From positions 1-31,875 of the forward strand of contig JAWXCP010000132.1 in the NCBI GenBank assembly GCA_034408685.1: a stretch of DNA of 31,875 nucleotides, given 5' to 3'. Made by a program: the position numbers and the translations under genes. Under the pieces are notes generated by a model, which saw only the letters and a list, made by a program, of their open reading frames with translations, was not told the origin of the DNA and ran no database searches. Below are positions 22,762-30,916 of the stretch, one piece after another (position 1 is the first letter of the stretch; each line of letters begins with the position of its first letter). The stretch comes from JANXVY01 sp034408685 (GTDB lineage Bacteria; Pseudomonadota; Alphaproteobacteria; Rhizobiales; Hyphomicrobiaceae).

Positions 22762-22791
22762 AAAAAAATGGAACCGCCGCCGTTGGCGGTT
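22762..22791 (-). terminator. Intrinsic terminator overlapping the RibD_C-type stop codon
   Basis: On the minus strand AACCGCC, loop AACGGC, GGCGGTT is followed by CC and an ATTTTTTT tract. The stem starts within the stop codon of the upstream reductase gene. The T-tract ends only ~15 bases before the cytochrome b561 ATG, so b561 would depend on readthrough or attenuation unless it has its own promoter inside the upstream gene. Confidence 0.68.
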
Positions 22792-23524
22792 AGGTTCCGC
22801 GGGCTTTCAACTTACAGTCAAACAGCACATCGCCGTCTGCCAGCACGTACACGTCGGTTTCCGGCCGGTGGGCTTCGGCCAGCCGGGCGATCGGGGCGAG
22901 GTCGAGCCCCGTCTTACCCGAGCCCAAAATGACCGGGGCAACAAGGACATGCAACCGGTCGACGACGCCAGCGTTGATAAACGCCGACACGGTCGTCGCG
23001 CCACCTTCGATCAGAAGCTTGCGGTAGCCGCGTTGGAACAGCGCATCGACAATGGCGCGCGGGCACATCGAGGTCCGGCCGTCGCCGTTCGCGACATCGC
23101 GATCCACGCGCACCGTTTCGACGCCGTTAGCAACCTCGCCGTCGCTTCCTCGGATCACCAGGCGTGGCGCACCATCGACCGGGCACATGCAACGCGCATT
23201 TTCCGGCAAACGATGGTTCGGGTCGATGACGACGCGAGCCGGGTTGCGGCCGGGAACCCGGCGGACGTTGAGGATCGGATCGTCGGCCAAGGCCGTGCCG
23301 ATGCCGACGACGACTGCATCGACGGCGGCGCGCAACCGGTGGACATGGTCGAGCGCGGCGTCGCGATTGATCCAGCGGCTCTCGCCGGTTGGCGTGGCGA
23401 TCCGGCCATCGAGGGACTGACCGAGCTGGGCCACCACAAACGGGCGGTCGGGTCGGGCGTTAACTATCGCGCTGACCGCAAGTTCGCTGCCGTCGCTTGG
23501 TGGGATCGGCTTAAAATTCAGCAT
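22790..23524 (-). CDS. Stand-alone RibD_C-type (DHFR-fold) pyrimidine reductase family protein
   Basis: A 244-residue protein matching only the reductase half of RibD: FVVAQLGQSLDGRIATPTG (~30), VDAVVVGIGTALADDPILN (~68), RKLLIEGGATTVSAFINAG (~168) and PVILGSGKTGLDL (~199). In RibD this domain reduces the ribose side chain during riboflavin synthesis using NADPH. The N-terminal deaminase domain with its zinc ligands is absent and no other rib gene is nearby. The substrate here may therefore be different or unknown. No strong ribosome site was seen before the ATG. Confidence 0.83.
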   Translation of the reverse strand: MLNFKPIPPSDGSELAVSAIVNARPDRPFVVAQLGQSLDGRIATPTGESRWINRDAALDHVHRLRAAVDAVVVGIGTALADDPILNVRRVPGRNPARVVIDPNHRLPENARCMCPVDGAPRLVIRGSDGEVANGVETVRVDRDVANGDGRTSMCPRAIVDALFQRGYRKLLIEGGATTVSAFINAGVVDRLHVLVAPVILGSGKTGLDLAPIARLAEAHRPETDVYVLADGDVLFDCKLKARGT

Positions 23525-23780
23525 GCGATCACAGGGTCCGCTCAGCTTTGGTTTCGCTTGTGCGTCATCGATACTAACGGCTTGTGTCGGTCAGAAGTTC
23601 CAGCACGGCGCGATGCTCAGATCGGCATTCGAGTTGGTCGTGTTGACCCGTATTCGTGGCCGATATTTGAGGCCCCGCTACCTTGCCCCGCCTTATTGCT
23701 TTGTTCGACCGGTAGCCTGTCGACGCAACCAAGCCTGATCAGTTGCACTGCACCATGAGCTTTCTGTTCTGAACGGCACT

Positions 23781-23794
23781 TGAACGGCCGTTCA
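23781..23794. promoter_or_regulatory. Perfect 14-bp palindrome, TetR-type operator candidate
   Basis: TGAACGGCCGTTCA is fully self-complementary. A direct copy of its left half (TGAACGGC) lies just before it at 23770-23777. Short perfect palindromes of this kind are typical operators for TetR-family dimers. No such regulator gene is in the window. Confidence 0.45.
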
Positions 23795-23869
23795 CATCGC
23801 GCACGGATCGACAGAAACTTCCCTAACCAAAACAGCTGGTTGCTAACGCTTGCCGATCGCTGCCGTGAT

Positions 23870-23891
23870 ACTTTGTCGATAAAGACAAAGT
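23870..23891. repeat. 8-bp perfect inverted repeat
   Basis: ACTTTGTC (23870-23877) and GACAAAGT (23884-23891) flank the six-base loop GATAAA. There is no T-tract on either side, so it reads as an operator or leader hairpin rather than a terminator. Confidence 0.5.
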
Positions 23892-23909
23892 TGGGCGGGA
23901 AGCGGACAT

Positions 23910-23948
23910 GGTGTGTCCATTGGGTGTGTCCATTGGGTGTGTCCATTG
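23910..23948 (+). repeat. 13-bp tandem triplication
   Basis: Three exact head-to-tail copies of GGTGTGTCCATTG, ~180 bp before the chosen yfhO-like start codon. The period is not a multiple of three, which supports this stretch being non-coding. Confidence 0.9.
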
Positions 23949-24129
23949 CGCATCGATCCCGCCACTCCCTGCCACCATGTTTCGCCCGTTCATCCGTCTG
24001 ACCTAAACCGCAGGACGCATCAGGTTGCGATCAACTTCTACCCCAGCAAAGTTTTCCCCACTCGACCGGGCTGGAGTATGCTGGTTCGGTCCAACCGCGT
24101 GCTGGATAGGCCGTGGAGACACATTACCA

Positions 24130-26570
24130 TGCTGACCGCCCGCCCGGAGTTCCGACTGCCGCCAGATGCGGTCCGCGATCGCCCATTTCGGCTCGGCACG
24201 GAGTTACGTGAGGGTCCACCTGCGGGATATGCTGCGGCTGCGCTGGGCTATGCGATCGGGTGGCTGATCCTCGCGTTCCCGTGGCTGTCAGGTCGCGTCA
24301 CAATCCCGTGGGACGCTAAGGCGCATTTCTTGCCCCAGATTCAGTTTCTGGCCGACAGCTTGTGGCGCGGGGATAGCCCATTCTGGAACCCGTTCGTTTT
24401 CTCCGGCCATCCGCAAATCGCCGACCCGCAGTCGCTGATCTTTTCCCCGCCATTTCTCTTGCTCGCCCTCGTCAATCCGGCGCCGACCTCATGGGCGGTC
24501 GATGTCACGGTCTACATCGTCATCCTGTTGTCGGGCTTCGCGCTGATGGCGTGGATGCGCGACCGGAACTGGCATCCGATCGGCGCGCTGATCGGCGTTC
24601 TCGCCTATGCCTTTGGGGCGGCGATGGCGTGGCGCGTTCAACATACCGGGCAGGTCGTCAGCCTCGCTTATCTGCCGCTGGTTCTGTTCCTGCTCGACCG
24701 GTCGTTGGACGCCGCCCGTTCCGCCGACACCGGACTGGAACGCACGCACGTTGCCCGCATTCTCTACGGCCTCGCCAGCGGCATCACCGCCGCCTTCGTC
24801 GTGCTCGGCCGTGATCAGGTCGCCCTCGTTACGGTCTATCTCCTGATCGGCTTTGTAGCGTGGCGGCTGATGACGTCTGGCGACGGCCTGACGTCCGCCA
24901 TCCGCAGAAATTCCGTCCCGCTGATCGTCGCCGCTCTGGCCGGTCTTGCGATTGTGGCACTTCCCGTGGCGCTGTCGGCAGCGCTTGCCGACCAGACGAA
25001 CCGGCCCACCATCGACTATCTCGGAGCCGGCCGTGGCTCGCTCCACCCCGCGCTCGGGCTGACGCTGTTCATCCCCGATCTGTTTGGTGCCACCGGATCG
25101 ATGTGGGACTATTGGGGGCCGCCGAGCTATCAGTGGGACCAGATCTGGGGCCGTCCAGACCTCAACCTCGCCCAGAATATGGGCCAGCTCTACATTGGCG
25201 CGATCCCCGCGCTGCTGCTGATACTTGGCGCTTTCTCCGGCATCATGTGGCACCGCGACGTTCGCTTCTTCACGCTCGCTCTGGCAGCCGTCGCGATCTA
25301 TGCCCTCGGCCGCTACACGCCGGCCTTCGAGCCGTTGCACGCCTATCTGCCGGGCGTCGCGCTGTTCCGTCGCCCGGCCGATGCGCTATTTCCGTTAGGC
25401 CTGCTGGCAGCGATCCTGTCGGGCTACACGGCACACCGGCTTTTGACCATCGAAGCTCCGATCCCCGCCGTCCGCCTGCGCAACGCGATCATCGCTACCG
25501 CTGCCGTCGCCGGCTTGGCGTTCGCCGCAGCATTTTGGTTCGCCGTCCGCATGGACCGCATCGAGATGGCCAGCCGGCCAATGATCCTGTCGGCGGTCGC
25601 ATTCCTGATCGCGGCAACGATCATCGCCGACGCGGTGTGGTTCAACCCGATCCGCCCCGCGCTCGGCGGGCTGCTGCTGGCCGGATTTACCGTTATCGAT
25701 CTCGCATGGTTCAACGGGCCGTCCAGTTCGACGGCGATGAAACCCGCCCAGCTCGAGTTTCTCGATCCGCGCACGCAAAACGAAACGATCGAACTTCTGC
25801 GCACCAAAACCGCTGCCGGAACGGCGGCGGATCCCAACCGCCTCGACCGCATCGAACTTGCCGGCCTCGGCTTCCATTGGCCGAACGCGTCGATGACCCA
25901 CCGTTTGCACCACACGCTCGGCTACAACCCGGTCCGCCTCTCCGATTACGTCGCCGCCACGGGTGCGGGCGACACCATCGGCCTCCCCCAAGATCGCGCG
26001 TTTCCGCCGCTATTTCCAAGCTACGGCTCGAAACTCGCCGACGTGTTGGGTCTGCGCTACATCGTGTCCAAGGTCGAGATCGAGAGCCTCGACCGGCGCA
26101 TCCAGCCCGGTCGCCTGGAGTTCGTTGGGCCCACGCTCGATGGCTTCGTCTACGAGAACACGCAGGCCCTCCCGCGCGTCCTGTTCGCAGGTGCGGCCAG
26201 ATCCGCCGACTTCGACGAGATGATCCGCACCGGTGCATGGCCAGAGGCGGACCTGACCTCGACCGTGCTGCTATCGGCCTATGACGAGAAATCGAGCGGC
26301 CTGATTGCCAGCCGGGCCAGTGGCGAGGTTCGCCTCGTCGCCTACCGCAACACCGAGGTCGTCGTTGAAAGCCAGAGCCAGCGCGGCGGCTTTGTCGTGC
26401 TGCACGACCCGTGGCATCCGTGGTGGACCGCAACCATCGACGGCGTGGCAGCACCCATCCTCAAGGCCAACGTGCTGTTCCGCGCGGTCCGCGTGCCACC
26501 CGGCCGCCATACCGTCCGCTTCCGGTTTGAGCCAGTACGTGGCGTGCTGGGGTTGGCGCGGCGACAATAG
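24130..26570 (+). CDS. Large YfhO-like polytopic membrane protein
   Basis: An 813-residue membrane protein with many hydrophobic helices through residue ~560 and a soluble C-terminal domain. The first extracytoplasmic loop has the acidic/aromatic pattern of GT-C-type YfhO proteins (TIPWDAKAHFLPQIQFLADS, then SPFWNPFVFSGHPQIADPQS). The end contains VLHDPWHPWWTATIDG and GRHTVRFRFEP, a strongly YfhO-like tail. YfhO-family proteins are thought to help glycosylate envelope polymers, but the substrate here is unknown. I prefer the ATG at 24130 (GGAG ten bases upstream). An ATG at 24079 and upstream frame to 23913 run through the 13-bp repeat and look non-coding. It ends with TAG. Confidence 0.82.
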
Positions 26571-26594
26571 CGCCCGCCACAAACTTGCCCGTCA

Positions 26595-26615
26595 TGGCCC
26601 GCTTTAGGCGGGCCA
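26595..26615. terminator. Hairpin between convergent yfhO-like gene and crtW
   Basis: TGGCCCGC (26595-26602) and GCGGGCCA (26608-26615) form a perfect 8-bp GC-rich stem with loop TTTAG, between two converging genes. It lacks a T-tract on both strands, so it could be a weak bidirectional terminator or an RNA 3'-end stabiliser. Confidence 0.5.
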
Positions 26616-26656
26616 CCCAGACAAGCCGGTGTCAGGCACAACCTATCGTGCCACGG

Positions 26657-27475
26657 TTACGGCCGATTCCGCCCATCTACCGCCGCATTTCGCCCCCGCA
26701 CGGCCGGCAGTCGCCACCACGGCACCGTCGGGTAGAGATGGTGCTCGTGGTGATAGCCGAAGTGGAAGCAGGTCAGCAGCGACAGCCATGCCGGTAAATC
26801 ATTCGTCCGCGCGTTGTGCCGGTCGGGGAATGGAGACGCTTCGGGCTTGTGCGGCAGATACGTGCCGAACGTGAACAACTGTAGCGCCGACAACACGCCG
26901 GGCACGCCCCAGAACACGAGTGCGTTCAGCTGTTCGGCGCCAAGCGCAAAGCGGTAGACCAGGAATACCGCGACCAGGATCGCGACCTGTTTCAGCGAGA
27001 AGTATTCGAGGAAAAATTTTCCAAACCAGCGCCAGAAGCCATACGGCGGATGGTCGTCGAAATCGGGGTCGCCAGCGGTGCCCGAATGGCGATGGTGGCG
27101 GTGGTGCGCGCGGTTCAACTCGTCAAAAAAGAACCCGGCGTAGAGAAACAGGCATATCCGCCCGGCCAGACGGTTGGCCCACGGCCGGAACGGCACCAGC
27201 GAACCGTGCATGCAGTCGTGCGCAATAATGAACATGCCGACGTAGAGCCACGTCTGGACCACCACCAGCACCACGGCGAGCGGCGCTGTTGCCCACGTCA
27301 GCGGAAAGAAGAACACCGTGTAGATGTGAAGCCCGATCCAGGCGAGCACAATTGCCACGGCAAGCGTCAGTCCGATCCGGCTTTGACGCGCCGGATCAAA
27401 GGGTGCGTCGAGCGTAACGTCGGGATAGGCGTTTGCGGCGTCGGGTGCTGCCGTTGAGGTCGATGCGTTGGTCAT
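26657..27475 (-). CDS. crtW: Beta-carotene ketolase CrtW
   Basis: CrtW is a membrane di-iron oxygenase that adds 4-keto groups to beta-ionone rings, giving canthaxanthin or astaxanthin. The 272-residue product shows all histidine boxes: HDCMHGSL (86-93), HHRHHRHSGTAGDPDF (124-139), YLPHK (~206) and HFGYHHEHHLYP (~238-249). Four hydrophobic segments are placed as in the family. The N-terminal ~25 residues are a variable Ala/Thr tail. The HSGTAGDPDF and YHHEHHLYP signatures favour ketolase over generic fatty-acid desaturase. It is divergent from idi, with crtI further on; crtB, crtE, crtY and crtZ are not in the window. Confidence 0.92.
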   Translation of the reverse strand: MTNASTSTAAPDAANAYPDVTLDAPFDPARQSRIGLTLAVAIVLAWIGLHIYTVFFFPLTWATAPLAVVLVVVQTWLYVGMFIIAHDCMHGSLVPFRPWANRLAGRICLFLYAGFFFDELNRAHHRHHRHSGTAGDPDFDDHPPYGFWRWFGKFFLEYFSLKQVAILVAVFLVYRFALGAEQLNALVFWGVPGVLSALQLFTFGTYLPHKPEASPFPDRHNARTNDLPAWLSLLTCFHFGYHHEHHLYPTVPWWRLPAVRGRNAAVDGRNRP

Positions 27476-27620
27476 GTTTCAAGCGTACCCCAATCGTGCT
27501 GCCCGGGTCGAGCCGTCTGGCGGACATGCCCGCCCCGCGCGACGATCCGTCATGGTCGTTCCTCTTTCGTCGTCAACCTTACGCGGCGACTGCAACGGCG
27601 GACCTTTTGCCATCGCACTT

Positions 27621-27629
27621 TGCTATGAT
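27621..27629 (+). promoter_or_regulatory. Extended -10 promoter candidate for idi
   Basis: TGCTATGAT matches the extended -10 form TGnTATAAT at five of six core positions, ~44 bases before the GTG start of the isomerase gene. No good -35 box lies 17 bases upstream, which an extended -10 can tolerate. Confidence 0.4.
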
Positions 27630-27672
27630 AGCCGGTTAGGTGCGGGTGTAGGCGATCAACTCTGAGGGCAAT

Positions 27673-28827
27673 GTGGCCGACGGCGAACGAGACAAGTCGA
27701 ACGCGGGCACGGTCGTGAACCAGGGCCAGGGCCAGAGCCACAGCCTGAGCCTGAGCGAGAGCCAGGGGCTCGGTGGTCCATCTTCCACTGCTGGCGACAT
27801 CGGCGCGCGCAAATCAGAGCACATCGATATCGTGATGTCCGGTGCGGTCCAGGCCCATGCGGTCACAACCGGTTTCGAGTTGATCCGGTTCGAGCACGCC
27901 GCCGCCCCGGAGATCGATTGCGATGCGATCGACCTCTCCACCGTGTTTCTCGGCCGTCGCCTCAAAGCCCCGTTTCTGATCAGCTCGATGACCGGCGGAC
28001 CCATGCGCGCCGCTGGCATCAATGCCGCGCTTGCCGAAGCCGCCGAGGAAAAAGGCCTCGCACTCGCCGTCGGCTCGCAGCGCATCGCGTTGGAAGGGGC
28101 CGGAGACGGCGGCATGACCAACGACTTGCGCCGCCGCGCGCCATCCGTGCCGATCCTCGGCAACATTGGCGCGGCACAACTACGCGTCGCCGGTGGCCTC
28201 GATATCGCACGCCGCGCGGTCGATATGATCGAGGCCGACGCTCTCATCATCCATCTCAACCCGTTGCAGGAGGCGGTCCAGGCCGGCGGCGACCGGAACT
28301 GGACAGGCGTGCTCAACGCCATCGAAGCGTTTGTGCGGGCGTTGCCGGTCCCGGTCGTCGTGAAGGAAGTCGGCTGCGGCATTTCGGGCGGTCTGGCCCG
28401 GCAACTGTCCGATATGGGTGTGACGGTCATCGACGTCGCCGGGGCTGGCGGAACCAGTTGGGCGGCCGTCGAAGCCGAGCGGGCGCTCTCGATGCGGGAC
28501 CGCGAAATCGCCAGCGCGTTCCGCGACTGGGGCATTCCGACGGCAGACGCCATCGTCGCGGTGCGCGCGGCCTGCCCGGGCACGACGCTCATTGCCTCAG
28601 GCGGTCTCAAAACGGGGATCGACGCGGCCAAGGCCATTCGGCTGGGAGCCGATCTTGCGGGCTTTGCAGCTGGCATTTTGCCCGCCGCGATTGACAGCAC
28701 GGCCGCGCTCGTCACGCGCTTCGAGGTTCTCGCCGAGCAGCTGCGCGTTTGTTGTTTTGCAACCGGCAGCATCGATCTTGCCGCTCTGCGCCGGGCACCA
28801 CTCGCCACCTCGCCGTCCGCTAGATAA
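27673..28827 (+). CDS. fni: Isopentenyl-diphosphate delta-isomerase, type 2 (FMN)
   Basis: This enzyme interconverts IPP and DMAPP using FMN and NADPH, supplying isoprenoid precursors for carotenoids. The 384-residue product carries the type 2 motifs: RKSEHIDI (~47), LISSMTGGPMRAAGIN (~98), VGSQRIALE (~132), GNIGAAQL (~162), IHLNPLQEAVQ (~193), KEVGCGISGGLAR (~234), DVAGAGGTSWAAVE (~255), IASGGLKTGIDAAKAI (~306) and GADLAGFAAGILPA (~325). The start is a GTG with GAGGG just upstream. The first ~45 residues are an extra Gln/Ser/Leu-rich tail built on a 6-bp DNA repeat (about 27720-27765). It lies between crtW and crtI. Confidence 0.93.
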   Translation: MADGERDKSNAGTVVNQGQGQSHSLSLSESQGLGGPSSTAGDIGARKSEHIDIVMSGAVQAHAVTTGFELIRFEHAAAPEIDCDAIDLSTVFLGRRLKAPFLISSMTGGPMRAAGINAALAEAAEEKGLALAVGSQRIALEGAGDGGMTNDLRRRAPSVPILGNIGAAQLRVAGGLDIARRAVDMIEADALIIHLNPLQEAVQAGGDRNWTGVLNAIEAFVRALPVPVVVKEVGCGISGGLARQLSDMGVTVIDVAGAGGTSWAAVEAERALSMRDREIASAFRDWGIPTADAIVAVRAACPGTTLIASGGLKTGIDAAKAIRLGADLAGFAAGILPAAIDSTAALVTRFEVLAEQLRVCCFATGSIDLAALRRAPLATSPSAR

Positions 28828-28928
28828 CAATCGGTGGTGAGGGTGCGTGGGTCATGCGTCGCACGCTTCTGGCACGACGTGCTTGGGCCAATTGCCGACC
28901 CCGTTTGCTGACGGGGCTCTAGGTCGCG

Positions 28929-28947
28929 GATCGGTGTCCGATCTTTT
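28929..28947 (+). terminator. Possible weak intrinsic terminator after idi
   Basis: GATCGG (28929-28934), loop TGT, CCGATC (28938-28943) is followed by four Ts. It lies ~100 bases after the idi stop and ~77 before crtI. If functional it separates the two genes' transcription; the stem is short. Confidence 0.38.
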
Positions 28948-29023
28948 GTCGTAGGTTCTCACGACACGCCCATGGCCCGCCAGTCGCTGGCCGGGCAGGC
29001 ATGGCAGGGAAACTGATCTCGAC

Positions 29024-30688
29024 ATGACAACGGCATCAACTTCGGCCGCACTCGACACGCCGACACTCGACACGCCAATACTCGACACGCCGTCGCGTCC
29101 ACCGCACGTCGGTGTACCCGCAGGGATCACAAATCCCGCGAGCGGTGTGTCTACAGCCCGGCAATCACTGCCCGATGCGGCCCACATCGTGGTTATCGGG
29201 TCAGGCTTCGGCGGCCTAGCTGCTGCGGTGCGCATGCGGGCCAAGGGCTACCGGGTCACCCTGCTCGAGCGCGGTTCGCGCCTAGGCGGACGCGCCCAGG
29301 TGTTCGAGCGAGGCGGCTTCCGGCACGATGCTGGTCCGACGGTGATCACCGCCCCCTTCCTGTTTGACGAATTGTTCGAGCTGTTTGGCAAAAAGCGCGA
29401 GGACTACGTCAAGTTCGTACCGCTGCGGCCGTGGTACCGGTTTTATTATCAGGACGGCACGACGTTCGACTATGGCGGCACGATCGAGGACACTCTTGCC
29501 GAAATCCGACGGTATGAGCCAGCCGACTGTGACGGCTATCTCCGCCTCGTTGAACATTCACGCAAGATGTTCGACGCAGGGTTCACGCGACTGGCCGACC
29601 AGCCGTTCCACAAGATCTCGACCATGCTCGCCGAGATCCCGACGCTCGGTCGACTGCGCGCCGATCAGACTGTCTGGCAGATGGTGACGCGCCACATCAA
29701 GCATCCCAAAATTCGCGAGGCGTTTTCGATCCAGCCACTTCTGGTCGGCGGCAGCCCGTTCGATACCACCAGCATTTATGGTCTGATCCACTTTCTCGAG
29801 CGCAAGTGGGGTGTCTGGTTTGCCATGGGCGGCACGGGAGCTATCGTGTCAGGCATGGAACGCCTGATGCGTGAAGAGGGCGTCGATATCCGCCTGGGTG
29901 CCACCGTCTCCCAGATCGAGACGACGACGGGTGGCGGCCGCCCGCGTGTCACGGGTGTGCGTCTCGAAGACGGGACGGTCATCCCAGCCGACATGGTCGT
30001 GTCGAACGCAGATCCCGTCCACATGTATGGCGAGATGTTGCCCGAGGCGAAGAAGCCATTGGCACTCAAGGTCAAGCAGCGTTCGCGCAAATCCATGGGC
30101 CTGTTCGTGCTCTATTTCGGCACCCGCAAGGCTTACCCGGACGTCGCCCACCACACGATCTGGCTGGGCTCGCGCTACCGCGAGCTGCTCGATGAGATCT
30201 TCAACAAGAAGGTCCTCGCCGACGATTTCTCGCTCTATCTCCATCGTCCGACGGCGACCGATGCGAGCTTTGCGCCACCCGGCTGCGAGAGCTTTTACGT
30301 GCTGTGCCCGGTGCCCAACCTCGATGGCGGCCAGGATTGGGCCGTCGAGGGGCCAAAGCTACGCCAGCGCGTTATTGCCGCGCTCGACCGGACGATCCTG
30401 CCGGGGCTGACCCAGGAAATCGTCGAAGATTTCTACATGACACCGGTCGACTTCAAGCACGACTACCTGTCACCGGCTGGCGCCGGGTTCTCGATCAGTC
30501 CACATTTCACGCAATCGGCGTGGTTTCGCTTCCACAACAAGTCGGAAGCCGTCGACGGCCTCTATCTTGTCGGCGCTGGCACGCATCCAGGTGCGGGCAT
30601 GCCGGGCGTGCTATGTTCGGCCAAGGTCATCGACCGCCTTGTGCCAGCGTTGGCGGGCTCGCCTGCAACGAAATCTGGTCCCGGTTGA
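29024..30688 (+). CDS. crtI: Phytoene desaturase CrtI
   Basis: CrtI is an FAD-dependent, membrane-associated desaturase turning phytoene into lycopene or a related carotene. The 554-residue product has the N-terminal dinucleotide fold VVIGSGFGGLAAAVRMRAKG (~56-75) with RLGGRAQVFERGGFRHDAG (~90-108). A conserved middle follows (IREAFSIQPLLVGGSPFDTT ~230, YGLIHFLERKWGVWFAMGG ~250), then the C-terminal FAD/substrate motif LVGAGTHPGAGMPGVLCSAK (~515-534). Residues 1-48 are a non-conserved extension with three copies of a five-residue unit (LDTPT, LDTPI, LDTPS; 15-bp DNA repeat at 29051-29095). A later start is possible but no internal ATG precedes the FAD fold. The paired crtB is not visible downstream. 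Confidence 0.94.
   Translation: MTTASTSAALDTPTLDTPILDTPSRPPHVGVPAGITNPASGVSTARQSLPDAAHIVVIGSGFGGLAAAVRMRAKGYRVTLLERGSRLGGRAQVFERGGFRHDAGPTVITAPFLFDELFELFGKKREDYVKFVPLRPWYRFYYQDGTTFDYGGTIEDTLAEIRRYEPADCDGYLRLVEHSRKMFDAGFTRLADQPFHKISTMLAEIPTLGRLRADQTVWQMVTRHIKHPKIREAFSIQPLLVGGSPFDTTSIYGLIHFLERKWGVWFAMGGTGAIVSGMERLMREEGVDIRLGATVSQIETTTGGGRPRVTGVRLEDGTVIPADMVVSNADPVHMYGEMLPEAKKPLALKVKQRSRKSMGLFVLYFGTRKAYPDVAHHTIWLGSRYRELLDEIFNKKVLADDFSLYLHRPTATDASFAPPGCESFYVLCPVPNLDGGQDWAVEGPKLRQRVIAALDRTILPGLTQEIVEDFYMTPVDFKHDYLSPAGAGFSISPHFTQSAWFRFHNKSEAVDGLYLVGAGTHPGAGMPGVLCSAKVIDRLVPALAGSPATKSGPG
29051..29095 (+). repeat. 15-bp tandem repeat in crtI 5' region
   Basis: Three adjacent units at 29051, 29066 and 29081, each beginning CTCGACACGCC, encode three LDTP-x units in the N-terminal tail of CrtI. 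The period keeps the reading frame. Confidence 0.9.
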
Positions 30689-30719
30689 GAGACCGGGTCG
30701 CGGCTCGAACTGTGGTAGA

Positions 30720-30796
30720 CTAGTGTTCCGTCTCAGACAGTTGCTTCCCCCAGCGGCGAGGTTGAGAGCAAATGTCTGAGACATGAGGAACACTAG
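30720..30796. repeat. 77-bp near-perfect hairpin element bounded by CTAG
   Basis: The left arm CTAGTGTTCC-GTCTCAGACA (30720-30739) pairs completely with TGTCTGAGAC (30773-30782) and GGAACACTAG (30787-30796), with a single 4-base bulge (ATGA). One mismatch further in, TTGCT (30741-30745) pairs with AGCAA (30767-30771). CTAG at both ends could be target duplication or part of the repeat. It resembles a miniature inverted-repeat element, or a long terminator-like hairpin 32 bases after the crtI stop. A shortened copy of its left end (CTAGTGTTGCTT) lies at 30809-30820. Confidence 0.7.
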
Positions 30797-30829
30797 CAAG
30801 CTTTGTTTCTAGTGTTGCTTTTGTATCTA

Positions 30830-30882
30830 ACGTTTGGTTGAGACATCAGTTGCGGGCGGGGACCAAACGTCAGACACGCAAC
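30830..30882 (+). ncRNA. Possible H-type pseudoknot in the leader of the small secreted protein gene
   Basis: Stem 1 is a perfect 9-bp pair, ACGTTTGGT (30830-30838) with ACCAAACGT (30862-30870). Stem 2, GTTGCG (30849-30854) with CGCAAC (30877-30882), interleaves with it, giving a classical H-type topology with loops of 10, 7 and 6 bases. It ends ~22 bases before the ribosome site of the gene at 30917. This is base pairing read by eye, without energy calculation. Confidence 0.3.
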
Positions 30883-30916
30883 ATTGGCTGGATGCAGTTT
30901 TTCGGGAGAGGCAATC

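Larger units (their letters stand above)
23525..24129. other. 605-bp gene-free divergent region
   Basis: This lies between the start of the RibD_C gene (minus) and that of the yfhO-like gene (plus). I see no convincing gene; the open frames here look like chance. It contains a 14-bp palindrome, a hairpin and a 13-bp triple repeat, described separately. Confidence 0.6.

Noticed and set aside
23617..23946. 109-residue minus-strand frame in the divergent gap
   Set aside because: Its start lies in the 13-bp repeat, composition is unremarkable, and there is no ribosome site or family match.
23913..24129. N-terminal extension of the yfhO-like gene to 23913
   Set aside because: It runs through a 13-bp repeat whose period is not a multiple of three and reads as non-protein-like sequence; the ATG at 24130 is better.
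24860..26284. 474-residue plus-strand frame inside the yfhO-like gene
   Set aside because: Arg/Pro-rich out-of-frame reading of a gene with clear membrane helices; no family resemblance.
27636..28808. 390-residue open frame antisense to the isomerase gene
   Set aside because: Ala/Ser/Arg-rich composition typical of a shadow; the plus-strand frame has all type 2 isomerase motifs.
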